Counted from the first letter of the stretch, positions 29,954 to 39,443 are shown. The stretch is 64,000 nt of DNA from Sphingobium aromaticiconvertens (GCF_037154075.1 NZ_JBANRJ010000001.1:4707501-4771500), one strand, 5' to 3'. Made by a program: numbers and translations. Notes: generated by a model not told the origin, from the letters alone.

Positions 29954-31498
29954 ATGGGGACGCTTTCCTTCACCAACGACAGTGAATATCCCGCGACACC
30001 AAGTGGCGGACGCAGCACTGCGCCATCCATTCTTGCCCGCCCGATTCCGGCCGGCTGGCTGGCTGGCTTCGTCACCGCATGGCTCGGCTCGACCCAGTTT
30101 TTGCTATGGCGCTTCCTCGATTGCGCACCCCTCTGGGCCTACCCCCTCGGGATCGCGCTGCTGGCACTGCTGTGCATCGGCATTCACAAATCGATGACGC
30201 CTCATGGCGGCCCCAGCCCGGCAACATTGCTGATCAGCCTTGGCACGGCGTTCCTTTTGCTCATGCTGGGTGGAGAGGGCCGCTTCTTTTACGCCAATAT
30301 CGATTGGCAGGTCCGCGGCGCGGTTCTGCGCGACATGGGGATCAACCCCTGGCCCTTCGTCTATACGGCCCGGGACACGCCAGATGTCCTCCGCGCGCCT
30401 ATCGGTATGTTCCTGTGGCCCGCCCTTGCTTTCAAGGCCTGGGGATCGCGCGCCGCCGACATTGCATTGTTGCTGCAGAACAGCGCACTGCTGGGCACAT
30501 TATTGGCGCTTGGCTCAACCCTGTTCCCCACCCATCGCGCCCGTTGGGTAGCGCTGGCCGTCGTGCTGGCTTTCAGCGGCCTCGATGCGCTGGGCCACAT
30601 CCTGATGCGAGGCGGCCTCGCCGATCATCTCGAAGGCTGGGCCGGCCTTCAATATAGCTCGACGATCACGCTGGCCTTCTGGGTGCCGCAACATGCGCTG
30701 TCGGGCTGGATCGGGGCACTGGCCTTCCTGTTATGGCGAAGCGACAGGCTGTCGCTGGGCGGGTTTCTTGCACTATTGCCACTAACCGCACTCTTGTCAC
30801 CTCTGGGTCTGATCGGAGCCATGCCCTTCGCCGCGCTCGCAGGGATCGAGACGCTCCTGCGGCGCGCGCTCCGTCCAAGTGACATCGCCCTACCCGCCCT
30901 GGCGACTTTGATCAGCCTCGCCAGCCTTGCCTATCTGGGCGCGGCCGATGATGCGGTGGGCATGAGGCTCATTGCTCCGCCGCCGGGGCAATGGGCCATG
31001 TTCGAAGTCCTGGAGGTGCTGGTATATCTGATACCACTCGTCTTCCTGGTGCGCACCGGCCGTTTTGGCATCGCAACACTGGCCGTTGCCGGCCTGTCGC
31101 TGCTCATCCTGCCTTTCTTCCAGATCGGGTCTTCAATTGATCTGATGATGCGCGGCTCTATTACCGCGCTCACGATCCTGGTGGTCATGATCGCCGACGC
31201 ACTGATCGCGCCCAGCCGCGTCCGTCTGTGGCTAACGGTCATGCTGCTAATCGGCAGCATCACCGGCCTGTTCGAGATTGCCCGTGCAGTCCGCCATTCG
31301 CCGATGCCGGAAATCCAGTGCAGCTTCTTCAAGGCGTGGGACCAAAGTTTCAGCGACTTTCCCAAGGACAGCTACCTCGCGCCGCTAGCCCGAATGCCAG
31401 CGCCAATACGGCCAACGCATCCCATCCATGTAAGCGCCGTCGAACCGGCCACCTGCTGGGACGGCCATTGGTATCATCCCGGTGAAAAAGAAATCTAA
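29954..31498 (+). CDS. Polytopic membrane protein of unknown function (GT-C-like topology)
   Basis: 514 residues from the ATG at 29954 with about ten or eleven hydrophobic segments and a soluble tail of about 70 residues (CSFFKAWDQSFSDFPKDSY, later ATCWDGHWYHPG). The layout recalls membrane glycosyltransferases or flippases of surface polysaccharide loci, but I see no defining motif. The frame is open back to 29822, which lies in a repeat; the start is therefore uncertain. A candidate partner of the sugar-transfer genes downstream, though these are on the other strand. Confidence 0.65.
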   Translation: MGTLSFTNDSEYPATPSGGRSTAPSILARPIPAGWLAGFVTAWLGSTQFLLWRFLDCAPLWAYPLGIALLALLCIGIHKSMTPHGGPSPATLLISLGTAFLLLMLGGEGRFFYANIDWQVRGAVLRDMGINPWPFVYTARDTPDVLRAPIGMFLWPALAFKAWGSRAADIALLLQNSALLGTLLALGSTLFPTHRARWVALAVVLAFSGLDALGHILMRGGLADHLEGWAGLQYSSTITLAFWVPQHALSGWIGALAFLLWRSDRLSLGGFLALLPLTALLSPLGLIGAMPFAALAGIETLLRRALRPSDIALPALATLISLASLAYLGAADDAVGMRLIAPPPGQWAMFEVLEVLVYLIPLVFLVRTGRFGIATLAVAGLSLLILPFFQIGSSIDLMMRGSITALTILVVMIADALIAPSRVRLWLTVMLLIGSITGLFEIARAVRHSPMPEIQCSFFKAWDQSFSDFPKDSYLAPLARMPAPIRPTHPIHVSAVEPATCWDGHWYHPGEKEI

Positions 31499-31590
31499 AG
31501 CATTTTCCAGGCAGATGGAAAGGCAGTTCAGCGCAGCCAATCACCTGACGATGCGGAAAAATATGTTAAATCAAAAGGCTAAAGCAATCG
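31499..31590. repeat. Dispersed hairpin repeat, copy C
   Basis: AGCATTTTCCAGGCAGATGG (31499-31518) is nearly identical to the 5' arm of copy A, followed by GATGCGGAAAAATATG that resembles its 3' arm (AATGCGGAAAAC). The middle differs, so this copy is diverged or a deletion/insertion variant. Located in the convergent gap between the membrane protein and the methyltransferase. Confidence 0.5.
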
Positions 31591-31614
31591 AGCCGACGCT
31601 ATCGACCCAGTTGC

Positions 31615-32340
31615 TTAGTCCGAAAGCACAGCATAGAGCGACAGCCCGATGGGAAAGTTCACCCGGCCCAGCATATGCCGCTCCGCTGCGAACACCCGCT
31701 GGAGCGCGGCATTGACCGTCGGCGATGGCCGCGCATCAAGCGGCGCGGCCCGGCGCAGCAACTGGTGCGCCATCCGCTGCGCCATCGCCAGCGGGAATAA
31801 CAGGCTGTTGAAATAGCCCGATGCCTGTACGGTCAGGCCTGCGTTTCGCGCAACCGCGCTCAGCCCGTCCTGCGTATAGCGGCGCTTATGATGATGCAGC
31901 ACGTCATGATCGGACCACAACCATGGCACAGCGGGCACCGTCACCAGCATACGCCCGCCAGCCGCCAGTCGTTCGCCCAGCGCGCCCAGCGACGCCACAT
32001 CCTCATCCACATGCTCCAGCACGTCGAGCAGCGCGATCATGTCATAGCGCGTCTCGCCAAAGCCGATCGCGCCCGGCAGTGCCCCCGCCTCGATCCGTCC
32101 GATCCCGCGCGCCGTGGCGAGAGCGCGGGCATCGGCATCATATTCCAGCGCGTCGAGCGTTCCGTGATGCGCCAGCAAGGCCAGATTGCCGCCCGTGCCG
32201 CAACCCGCCTCCAATATGCGGGCATCCGGCCCCAACGGGATATGCGCGGCGATCAGGCTGTCGATGATGGCACGACGGGCGACGAACCACCAATGCTCGC
32301 CCTCCTGAGCGTTCATGCTCGCATAGGCTGCGCGGTCCAT
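31615..32340 (-). CDS. Class I SAM-dependent methyltransferase
   Basis: 241 residues. The SAM-binding motif LEAGCGTGGN is near 43-52 and post-motif IALLDVLEHVDED near 100; the N-terminus with EHWWFVARR is typical of methyltransferases adjoining GtrB-like glycosyltransferases. The start at 32340 overlaps the preceding gene by 28 nt; an internal ATG at 32316 overlaps that gene's stop as ATGA and is an alternative. Probably modifies a lipid-linked sugar. Confidence 0.85.
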   Translation of the reverse strand: MDRAAYASMNAQEGEHWWFVARRAIIDSLIAAHIPLGPDARILEAGCGTGGNLALLAHHGTLDALEYDADARALATARGIGRIEAGALPGAIGFGETRYDMIALLDVLEHVDEDVASLGALGERLAAGGRMLVTVPAVPWLWSDHDVLHHHKRRYTQDGLSAVARNAGLTVQASGYFNSLLFPLAMAQRMAHQLLRRAAPLDARPSPTVNAALQRVFAAERHMLGRVNFPIGLSLYAVLSD

Positions 32341-33335
32341 GCGGTCTCCTCTTCGGTTCTCACGGGGACGGGAGGCGGCGCTTCGCCACCCTGCTCACTT
32401 GCCACGACATAGAGCGGCCGGTTACGTACTTCGCGGGCCACCCGGCCCAGATATTCGCCGATAATGCCCAGACTCATCAGGTTCAGGCCACCCAGCATCA
32501 GCACCGCGACCATGATGGAGGCATAGCCGGGCGTGTCGATCCCCGTGACCAGCGTATGCCCGACCAGGAAGGCCGCATAGGCAAAGGCCAACATGGCAAT
32601 CGCGCCGCCAATATAGGACCAGATGCGCAGCGGCATGGTGGTCGATGCCGTGATGCCGTCGATGGCCAGCGACCATAATTTACGCCAGCGCCATTTGGTG
32701 ACACCGATACGGCGCGACACGCGTTCATAATCCACCGTCGCGACACGAAAGCCGATCCAGGAAAACAGCCCTTTGGTGAAGCGCGACTGCTCGCCCAACT
32801 GTTTGATCGCTTCAACCGCCTGCCGGTCGAGCAACCGAAAATCGCCCACATTCTCCGCGATCGGAAAATCCGACATGCTGTTGATCGTGCGATAGAAGAG
32901 CGCCGCGCTCGTCCGCTTGAACCAGCCGTCGCTGGAACGATCCGCCCGCCGTGCATTCACGACCTGCGCGCCCGCCAGCCAGCCGCGCACCATGTCGACG
33001 ATCACATCCGGCGGATCCTGTAAATCAACGTCGATGGGAATCACCGCGTCACCGGCCGCATGGTCCAGCCCCGCCGCCAGCGCCGCTTCCTTGCCGAAAT
33101 TACGCGACAGGGAAATATGCCGGACATCGGCATTCAGCCGCGAAAGAATAGACAGAACAGCGCCGGTCTGGTCCGTGCTGCCGTCATCAACGAACAGATA
33201 TTCGGCATGGCTTCCCGCCCCGATCAACGCGAGCGCGCGATCCACCTGTGGCCGGGCCGCTTCCAGAAACAGCGAGATACTGTCCTGCTCGTTGAACACA
33301 GGAATGATGATCGAAAGCGACGGTGCCTTATGCAT
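32313..33335 (-). CDS. GtrB/DPM1-like family 2 glycosyltransferase with membrane anchor
   Basis: 340 residues. The GT-A fold begins SLSIIIPVFNEQDSI, with DDGSTD near 60 and VDLQDPP as the metal-binding region; two C-terminal membrane helices (about 230-255 and 270-295) are as in bactoprenol glucosyl transferases. The order GT then methyltransferase suggests one operon. It likely loads a sugar on undecaprenyl phosphate at the inner membrane. The start at 33335 is preferred; an upstream in-frame ATG at 33383 is possible. Confidence 0.9.
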   Translation of the reverse strand: MHKAPSLSIIIPVFNEQDSISLFLEAARPQVDRALALIGAGSHAEYLFVDDGSTDQTGAVLSILSRLNADVRHISLSRNFGKEAALAAGLDHAAGDAVIPIDVDLQDPPDVIVDMVRGWLAGAQVVNARRADRSSDGWFKRTSAALFYRTINSMSDFPIAENVGDFRLLDRQAVEAIKQLGEQSRFTKGLFSWIGFRVATVDYERVSRRIGVTKWRWRKLWSLAIDGITASTTMPLRIWSYIGGAIAMLAFAYAAFLVGHTLVTGIDTPGYASIMVAVLMLGGLNLMSLGIIGEYLGRVAREVRNRPLYVVASEQGGEAPPPVPVRTEEETAWTAQPMRA

Positions 33336-33533
33336 ATCAGCCAGCCTGCGCGGAAGGGATGATGCCCACCCGCCTGTTCCCATCGCTATCGCCCGAAAAT
33401 GGTTAACGATTCGTCACCAGCACCCGCAAAGCCACACGTGCGACGTCATTTATTCTTCGTTCACCATTTTTTGAAATCTAGGCCTCTGTTTCGACGAGCC
33501 TGACCATGGGCGGCGTAGTTAATGGGAATCTCG

Positions 33534-35111
33534 ATGGACAGCATATTGCTTCGACGGCTCGGCCTGTTCGCGATCGTGGCGGCCATCATCATGATGCCCA
33601 CATTTCTTTTCGGCCCCGGAGACTCCCACTCGGTTGCGTATAATTATATCTGGACCAGCCAGTTCGGTACGGAAATGGCGCATGGCAACTTCTACCCGCG
33701 GTGGCTACCCGGCAGTTTCGAGGGGCTGGGCAGCCCCACCTTCTATTTTTATCCACCGCTCGCCTACTGGATCGCGGGGGCATTCGACGCGATCGGTTTT
33801 TCGACCTTCGCCGCCATCAACATCACCGCATTCCTGGTGCTGACATTGTCGGGTCTGGCCATGTACCAATGGCTGGCGGAACGCGGGACATGGCCCCGGC
33901 TCGGCGCGATTCTCTACATGGCGGCCCCCTATCACCTCATGGATTTCTACGTCCGGGGTGCGCTTGCGGAATTCACCGCCTTCATCTGGCTGCCCCTGAT
34001 CGCGCTCGCCATTGCGCGGATACCGCAGCGGCGGGGGATATGGCTGCTGGGACTCTCCTATGGTGGTCTCATCCTCACCCATCTACCCGTTGCCATGCTG
34101 ACCGGCCTGTTCCTGATCGCCCCGCTGGCCCTGCACCGGGTCGCAAAGGATCGCACTACGCTGCTCCCACTGCTAATCGGTGGCGCACTCGCAATCGGTC
34201 TTGCTTCCTTCTACCTCATTCCCGCACTGACGATGCAGGGGGACATCTCGTCCGCACTGCTCTGGGAGGCATTCTATCGCCCCTCGTCCTGGTCGCTGCT
34301 CGCGCCAAACTCGCTGTTGAAAATACTTCCGATCCCCGCGCTCGCCGCAGGACTCGTCGTGCTCGCGCTGCCCTCGCGTTCAATCTGGACCGCCATCGCC
34401 GTGCTTGTCGGCGTTTCAGCGCTCGGCCTTATCCCCTATATGTGGGACATCGCGCCGCTCAACAGGGCGCAATTCCCTTGGCGACTGCTGGGGATACTGG
34501 AATTTGCAAGCATCACGGCCCTGTTGTCCCGCAAGACTGGGCCGATCGTGCTCGGGCTTGGTTGTGGTCTCATCTTCTTCGTCTATTATATGTGGATACT
34601 CGAATCCGCGGATTACCTCGTCAAACCGGTCGACTATGCAATGTTGGCGAGAGAGCTTCCCGATGCGCCGGAATATCTGCCGGCAGGCTTCGACACCCGA
34701 CTGGTGCGCGAGATCGACCGCAAGGCCGACCTACGCGCATGGCGGCGCATCCCGCCGGGCAAAGAGATCAACGTGAAGCATTCCGGCGACGTCATGATGC
34801 GCCATGCGGCCTTCCCCATCTGGAGGGTGACACGCGATGGCGTCGAGGTTCCCCATAAAGGCCCCATCATCCACTTCCATGCCGAACCCGGTCGCTACCG
34901 GATAGAACGCATATTGGTCTGGCAGGAGATTGTCGGCATGATCCTTACGGCCCTCTCCGTGATCCTGCTTCTTTGGGTGGCCTTTGGCGCGCAAAGGGGC
35001 CGCATTAGCCTTTTATCAAAGTTTCCAGCCTATTCACCCTTTTCAGCCATATCTGGTTGGCCCGGCTTTCTCTGGCTGGGTCGCCTGAAACGTAGCGGCG
35101 GAGCACAATGA
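33534..35111 (+). CDS. Membrane protein with GT-C/6-PTPS-related glycosyltransferase fold
   Basis: 525 residues with about ten to twelve hydrophobic segments. The first periplasmic loop carries FGPGDSHSVAYNYIWTSQF and a following NFYPRWLPGSFEGLGSPTF, a pattern of 6-pyruvoyl-tetrahydropterin synthase-related GT-C-like proteins (acidic residue after the first helix, then W/Y-rich loop). A soluble C-terminal part (about 390-460) ends before a final helix. The stop overlaps the cpaF start by ATGA. It probably transfers a lipid-linked sugar to a surface target. ATG at 33522 is an alternative start. Confidence 0.75.
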   Translation: MDSILLRRLGLFAIVAAIIMMPTFLFGPGDSHSVAYNYIWTSQFGTEMAHGNFYPRWLPGSFEGLGSPTFYFYPPLAYWIAGAFDAIGFSTFAAINITAFLVLTLSGLAMYQWLAERGTWPRLGAILYMAAPYHLMDFYVRGALAEFTAFIWLPLIALAIARIPQRRGIWLLGLSYGGLILTHLPVAMLTGLFLIAPLALHRVAKDRTTLLPLLIGGALAIGLASFYLIPALTMQGDISSALLWEAFYRPSSWSLLAPNSLLKILPIPALAAGLVVLALPSRSIWTAIAVLVGVSALGLIPYMWDIAPLNRAQFPWRLLGILEFASITALLSRKTGPIVLGLGCGLIFFVYYMWILESADYLVKPVDYAMLARELPDAPEYLPAGFDTRLVREIDRKADLRAWRRIPPGKEINVKHSGDVMMRHAAFPIWRVTRDGVEVPHKGPIIHFHAEPGRYRIERILVWQEIVGMILTALSVILLLWVAFGAQRGRISLLSKFPAYSPFSAISGWPGFLWLGRLKRSGGAQ

Positions 35112-36640
35112 GCGCATTTGGACGGAAAAATGGACCCGCCGGCATCAAGTCCGGCTTTGGCGTTGCCCGGCCTATGCACGGCGGCGGCCCCTCCCCCAAG
35201 GAGGAACCACGCGGCGGCGACCAGTTCCCGCCGCTTGATCTGGCGGCCCTGCCCGGCGAATCGCAGGCAGACCCGCTGACCGCGCCCTCCAGCGCACAGC
35301 AGCGCAACGCTGATGCCATGTCGCGCCTGTCGGATCGCGCCAATGCCGAACATATGCCGGACGCTGGGCCGCAAGGCTTCGAGGCATCGGTCCACAAGAT
35401 CAAGGAGCAGGTACTCCCCCGCCTGCTGGAGCGCGTCGATCCCGAAGCGGCTTCGACCCTTACCAAGGATGAACTGGCCGAGGAATTTCGCCCGATCATC
35501 ATGGAGGTGCTGGCCGAACTGAAGCTGACCCTCAACCGCCGCGAACAGTTCGCGCTGGAAAAGGTGCTGGTGGACGAGCTTCTGGGCCTTGGTCCGCTCG
35601 AAGAATTGCTGTCCGACCCGGACATTACCGACATCATGGTCAACGGCCCGGATCAGACCTATATCGAAAAAAAGGGCAAGCTGATCATCGCGCCGATCAA
35701 GTTTCGCGATGAGGAGCATCTGTTCCAGATCGCGCAGCGGATCGTCAACAAGGTCGGCCGTCGCGTCGACCAGACGACGCCGCTGGCCGACGCCCGCCTG
35801 CCCGACGGCTCCCGTGTCAACGTGATCGTGCCGCCGCTCAGCCTTAAAGGCACGGCCATCTCGATCCGTAAATTCTCGGCCAAGCCGATCACCATCGACA
35901 TGCTCGCCCAATGGGGCGCAATGTCGCCGAAGATGGCAACCGCGCTCAAGATCGCGGGGGCCTGCCGTTTCAACGTCGTCATCTCGGGCGGAACCGGTTC
36001 GGGCAAGACGACGATGCTCAACGCCCTGTCGAAAATGATTGATCCGGGCGAGCGCGTGCTGACGATCGAGGATGCGGCCGAACTGCGCCTGCAACAGCCG
36101 CACTGGCTGCCGCTGGAAACCCGCCCCCCGAACCTGGAGGGGCAGGGCGCGATCACCATTGGCGATCTCGTCAAAAACGCCCTGCGTATGCGGCCTGATC
36201 GCATCATTCTGGGCGAAATTCGTGGCGCGGAATGTTTCGATCTGCTCGCGGCCATGAACACCGGCCATGACGGCTCCATGTGTACGCTCCACGCCAACTC
36301 GCCTCGCGAGTGCCTGGGCCGTATGGAAAACATGATCCTGATGGGCGACATCAAGATCCCCAAGGAGGCGATTTCCAAACAGATCGCCGATTCGGTCGAC
36401 CTCATCATCCAGGTGAAGCGCCTGCGCGACGGGTCGCGCCGCATCACCAATGTGACCGAGGTGATCGGCATGGAAGGCGACGTCATCGTCACCCAGGAAC
36501 TGTTCAAGTTCGAATATCATGACGAGGATGACAGCGGAAAGATCATCGGCGAATATCGCTCGATGGGCCTGCGCCCCTATACGCTCGACAAGGCGCGGAT
36601 GTTCGGCTTCGATCAGCCCTTCCTTGAGGCGTGCCTGTAG
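35108..36640 (+). CDS. cpaF: CpaF/TadA-family secretion ATPase
   Basis: 510 residues. A disordered Gly/Pro-rich N-terminus (about 1-75) precedes the three-helix bundle and ATPase core: Walker A GGTGSGKTTM at about 294-303, and the motif LGEIRGAECFDLLAAMNTGHDG with CTLHANSPRE as in type II/IV secretion ATPases. CpaF drives Tad/Flp pilus assembly in alphaproteobacteria. Here it stands without other cpa/tad genes; the upstream neighbour is the GT-C-like gene with overlapping start and the downstream one is an exported methyltransferase-like protein. Confidence 0.95.
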   Translation: MSAFGRKNGPAGIKSGFGVARPMHGGGPSPKEEPRGGDQFPPLDLAALPGESQADPLTAPSSAQQRNADAMSRLSDRANAEHMPDAGPQGFEASVHKIKEQVLPRLLERVDPEAASTLTKDELAEEFRPIIMEVLAELKLTLNRREQFALEKVLVDELLGLGPLEELLSDPDITDIMVNGPDQTYIEKKGKLIIAPIKFRDEEHLFQIAQRIVNKVGRRVDQTTPLADARLPDGSRVNVIVPPLSLKGTAISIRKFSAKPITIDMLAQWGAMSPKMATALKIAGACRFNVVISGGTGSGKTTMLNALSKMIDPGERVLTIEDAAELRLQQPHWLPLETRPPNLEGQGAITIGDLVKNALRMRPDRIILGEIRGAECFDLLAAMNTGHDGSMCTLHANSPRECLGRMENMILMGDIKIPKEAISKQIADSVDLIIQVKRLRDGSRRITNVTEVIGMEGDVIVTQELFKFEYHDEDDSGKIIGEYRSMGLRPYTLDKARMFGFDQPFLEACL

Positions 36641-36740
36641 GAAACTAATAGGGCGCAAGGCTTTTTGTCTCCGCGCCCCCTTGCATCCCGTCTGTACGGG
36701 CGTCAGGTTCCGGGCATCTGTCAAAGAGAGGATTCGCCTG

Positions 36741-37559
36741 ATGAACCGCCTCGCCCTCACCGGCCTGCTTCTTGCCGCCGCCCTCCCCATCCTGCCACTG
36801 GCCGCGCAACAGGCAGGGCACAGCGATCACGCCGCGCATATGCAAGCCGATCCCATCGGCGCGGCGCTCATGGCCCCCACCCGCACCCCCGAGAATGTGG
36901 CACGCGACAAGTATCGCCACCCTGCCGAAACGCTCAAATTCTTCGGCGTGACGCCAAGCCAGACGGTGGTGGAATATTCCCCCGCTGGCGGCTGGTATAC
37001 CGAAATCCTGGCGCCGCTGCTCAAGGACAAGGGCACCTTCTACGCCGCGCAGGGCGCTGGCGCGGGCTTCGACAGGCTCAAGGCGAAACTCGACGCCGAT
37101 CCCGCCACCTATGGCAAGGTCAAGCTGGTGCCCTGGGCCGCCCCGCTTGCCGCTGTGCCCGCCGGTAGCGTCGATACGCTGCTCACCTTCCGCAACGTTC
37201 ATAATATGGTGATGGGCGGGACGGAAGCCGCGACCTTCAAGGCCTTCTACGATGTGCTGAAGCCCGGCGGCACGCTGGGCATCGTCGACCATCGCCTGCC
37301 CGAAGATCGCGACGCCGCACAGGAAAAGTCGAGCGGCTATCTGAAAGTCTCGACCGTCCGCCGTTTGGCTGAGGCGGCTGGCTTCCAATATGTCGGCGCG
37401 TCGGAAGTGAACGCCAATCCGAAGGATACGGCCAATTGGGAAAAGGGCGTCTGGACCCTTCCCCCGGTGCTCCGCAATGGCGAAGTCGACAAGGCCAAAT
37501 ACCTGGCGATTGGTGAGAGCGACCGCATGACGCTGAAGTTCCGCAAGCCGCTCAAATAA
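36741..37559 (+). CDS. Exported class I methyltransferase-fold protein
   Basis: 272 residues with an obvious signal peptide (MNRLALTGLLLAAALPI..., cleavage near LAAQQ, about 22) and a His-rich mature start (GHSDHAAH). The methyltransferase fold is suggested by VVEYSPAGGWYTEIL (replacing the usual E-x-G-x-G-x-G), TFRNVHNMVM and LKPGGTLGIVDHR. SAM is not normally available in the periplasm, so an altered or non-catalytic role is possible. Starts 100 nt after cpaF; a GAGAGGA ribosome site precedes the ATG. Confidence 0.8.
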   Translation: MNRLALTGLLLAAALPILPLAAQQAGHSDHAAHMQADPIGAALMAPTRTPENVARDKYRHPAETLKFFGVTPSQTVVEYSPAGGWYTEILAPLLKDKGTFYAAQGAGAGFDRLKAKLDADPATYGKVKLVPWAAPLAAVPAGSVDTLLTFRNVHNMVMGGTEAATFKAFYDVLKPGGTLGIVDHRLPEDRDAAQEKSSGYLKVSTVRRLAEAAGFQYVGASEVNANPKDTANWEKGVWTLPPVLRNGEVDKAKYLAIGESDRMTLKFRKPLK

Positions 37560-37574
37560 GCCCTTTCTCACCCC

Positions 37575-37604
37575 AACCCGGTTGCGCGGCTGTGCAACCG
37601 GGTT
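37575..37604. terminator. Strong hairpin between methyltransferase-like and EamA genes
   Basis: AACCCGGTTGC (37575-37585) and GCAACCGGGTT (37594-37604) form a perfect 11-bp stem with an 8-nt loop. No T-run follows, so it may stall or stabilise rather than terminate by itself. It ends 11 nt before the next GTG. Confidence 0.5.
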
Positions 37605-37615
37605 AAAGCGCGGGA

Positions 37616-38554
37616 GTGGATGCTCCCTCGACCATAACCGCGACCGGTCTGCCGACCGCTCCCGCTCCCCCGCCACGCGAAGAGCGCCCTCTGCTGGCAA
37701 TCGGCCTGCGTCTGCTGGCGGTGTTGTTTCTTTCCGCGATGTTCGCGACGGCCAAGGTTGCCAGCGAACGCGGCGTGCATCTGATCGAATCGCTTTTCTA
37801 CCGTCAGGTCATTGCCCTGCCGCTGGTCTTTCTGTGGATCGCGCTGGTCGATGGCGCGGGCGCGGTCCGTACCAACCGAATCGGTGTCCACGCCAGCCGC
37901 GCCGCGCTGGGGATAATCGGCCTCTCGCTTAATTTCGGTTCCTACATCCTGCTGCCGCTGACGGAGGCGACGACGATCGGTTTTACCATGCCAATCTTTG
38001 GCACCATCCTGTCCGCACTGTTGCTGCGCGAGGTGACGGGATGGCATCGGTGGACGGCGGTGCTGCTGGGTTTTGCCGGCGTGCTGGTAATGGTCCGTCC
38101 CGATGCCGGCCACTTTCCGCCTCTGGGCGTCGCTGTGGCGCTTTCCGCTGCAATACTGACCGCCTGCGTCTCCATCGTCCTGCGTGAGCTAGGTCGAACA
38201 GAGCGTCCAGGCGTCGTCGTCTTCTGGTTCACCTTGCTATCGCTGCCGCCGCTCGCCATCGCCATGCCATTCTTCGGCCAGGCCCATGATCCCGTCACAT
38301 GGGGCATGCTGATCTTCATGGGGCTGATCGGCGGTGCAGCACAGCTATGCCTGACCGGAGCGCTACGCTGGGCGCCCGTGTCGGTCGTCTTGCCGATGGA
38401 TTACAGCGCGATTCTCTGGGCAACATTGATCGGCTGGTTCATCTGGAACGACCTGCCGATCGCCACCACCTGGATAGGGGCTGCGTTGATTATTGGCAGC
38501 GGCCTTTATATCGCCTGGCGCGAACATGTCCGCGCCAGGCGCAAACCCGTTTAG
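37616..38554 (+). CDS. EamA/DMT-superfamily permease
   Basis: 312 residues with ten predicted membrane helices in two EamA repeats (first about 28-155, second about 165-305); PLTEATTIGFTMPIFGTILSALLL is typical of the first repeat end. Exports or imports small metabolites; substrate unknown. The GTG at 37616 has no clear ribosome site, and an internal start is possible. Its stop overlaps the convergent osmC gene by a few bases. Confidence 0.85.
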   Translation: MDAPSTITATGLPTAPAPPPREERPLLAIGLRLLAVLFLSAMFATAKVASERGVHLIESLFYRQVIALPLVFLWIALVDGAGAVRTNRIGVHASRAALGIIGLSLNFGSYILLPLTEATTIGFTMPIFGTILSALLLREVTGWHRWTAVLLGFAGVLVMVRPDAGHFPPLGVAVALSAAILTACVSIVLRELGRTERPGVVVFWFTLLSLPPLAIAMPFFGQAHDPVTWGMLIFMGLIGGAAQLCLTGALRWAPVSVVLPMDYSAILWATLIGWFIWNDLPIATTWIGAALIIGSGLYIAWREHVRARRKPV

Positions 38555-38982
38555 GAAAGCAGTTCAGCGTCCAGACTGATCTGCGCATTGAACAGCTTGG
38601 ACACCGGGCAATTGGCCTTCGCCTTGGCCGCCAGTTCCTGAAACGCCGCATCGTCCGTGCCGGGGATCGCGGCCTTCAGCGTCAGCTTGATCGCCGTGAT
38701 GGCAAAACCGCCATCCTGGCTTTCCAACGTGACGACAGCGGTCGTGTCCATCCTGTCCGCCGTCAGGCCCGCTTCGCCCAATATCATCGACAGCGCCATG
38801 GTGAAGCAGCCGGCATGGGCCGCGCCGATCAGTTCCTCCGGGTTGGTGCCCGGCACGCCCTCGAACCGCATCGCAAAACCATAAGGATGTGCATTCAGCG
38901 CGCCGCTCTGGGTAGAAATCGCGCCCTTGCCGTCTTTCAGACCGCCGCTCCACACCGCTGATCCACTATGATTGATCTTCAT
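38551..38982 (-). CDS. OsmC-family peroxiredoxin
   Basis: 143 residues, the length of E. coli OsmC. Both reactive cysteines are visible: HAGCFTMALS and NCPVSKLF. It reduces organic hydroperoxides in the cytoplasm. The ATG at 38982 has AAGGAG upstream. Divergent from the PRC-barrel gene across an 83-nt gap. Confidence 0.93.
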   Translation of the reverse strand: MKINHSGSAVWSGGLKDGKGAISTQSGALNAHPYGFAMRFEGVPGTNPEELIGAAHAGCFTMALSMILGEAGLTADRMDTTAVVTLESQDGGFAITAIKLTLKAAIPGTDDAAFQELAAKAKANCPVSKLFNAQISLDAELLS

Positions 38983-39065
38983 CGCCCGTTCTCCTTCAAA
39001 TGCGGAACCACGCACCCCGTTCATGGTTGCAGACTATATGAAATCATCAAGACAGGAGAACGACA

Positions 39066-39443
39066 ATGACCGATGACCCGATCGACGTCGAGAGCCTTGC
39101 CCGTAGCGACCTGATCGCATCCGACCGGGTGGAAGGCACGATCGTTTACAACCGCAAGGGTGAGAAACTGGGCCGGATATCGAACTTCATGGTCGACAAG
39201 CAGAGCGGACAGGTCCGCTACGCCATATTGTCCTTCGGCGGGTTTCTGGGGATTGGCAACGACCATTATCCCCTGCCCTGGTCGATGCTGGATTATGACA
39301 AGGATCAGGGCGGCTATGTGGTGGAACTGGACAAGGAAGTGCTCGACGATGCGCCGCGTCACGACGCCGAGGCACGCCCAGTCTATGACGAACCTTATGG
39401 CCGAAGTGTCTATGATTATTATGGCCTGACCTACCCCTGGTGA
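39066..39443 (+). CDS. PRC-barrel domain protein
   Basis: 125 residues. The PRC-barrel (about 18-95) shows VYNRKGEKLGRISNFMVDKQSGQVRYAILSFGG in pieces typical of this photosystem H-subunit-like fold; the tail is Tyr/Asp-rich. Such stand-alone cytoplasmic proteins are common in sphingomonads and are often stress induced. AGGAGAA lies before the ATG. Confidence 0.88.
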   Translation: MTDDPIDVESLARSDLIASDRVEGTIVYNRKGEKLGRISNFMVDKQSGQVRYAILSFGGFLGIGNDHYPLPWSMLDYDKDQGGYVVELDKEVLDDAPRHDAEARPVYDEPYGRSVYDYYGLTYPW

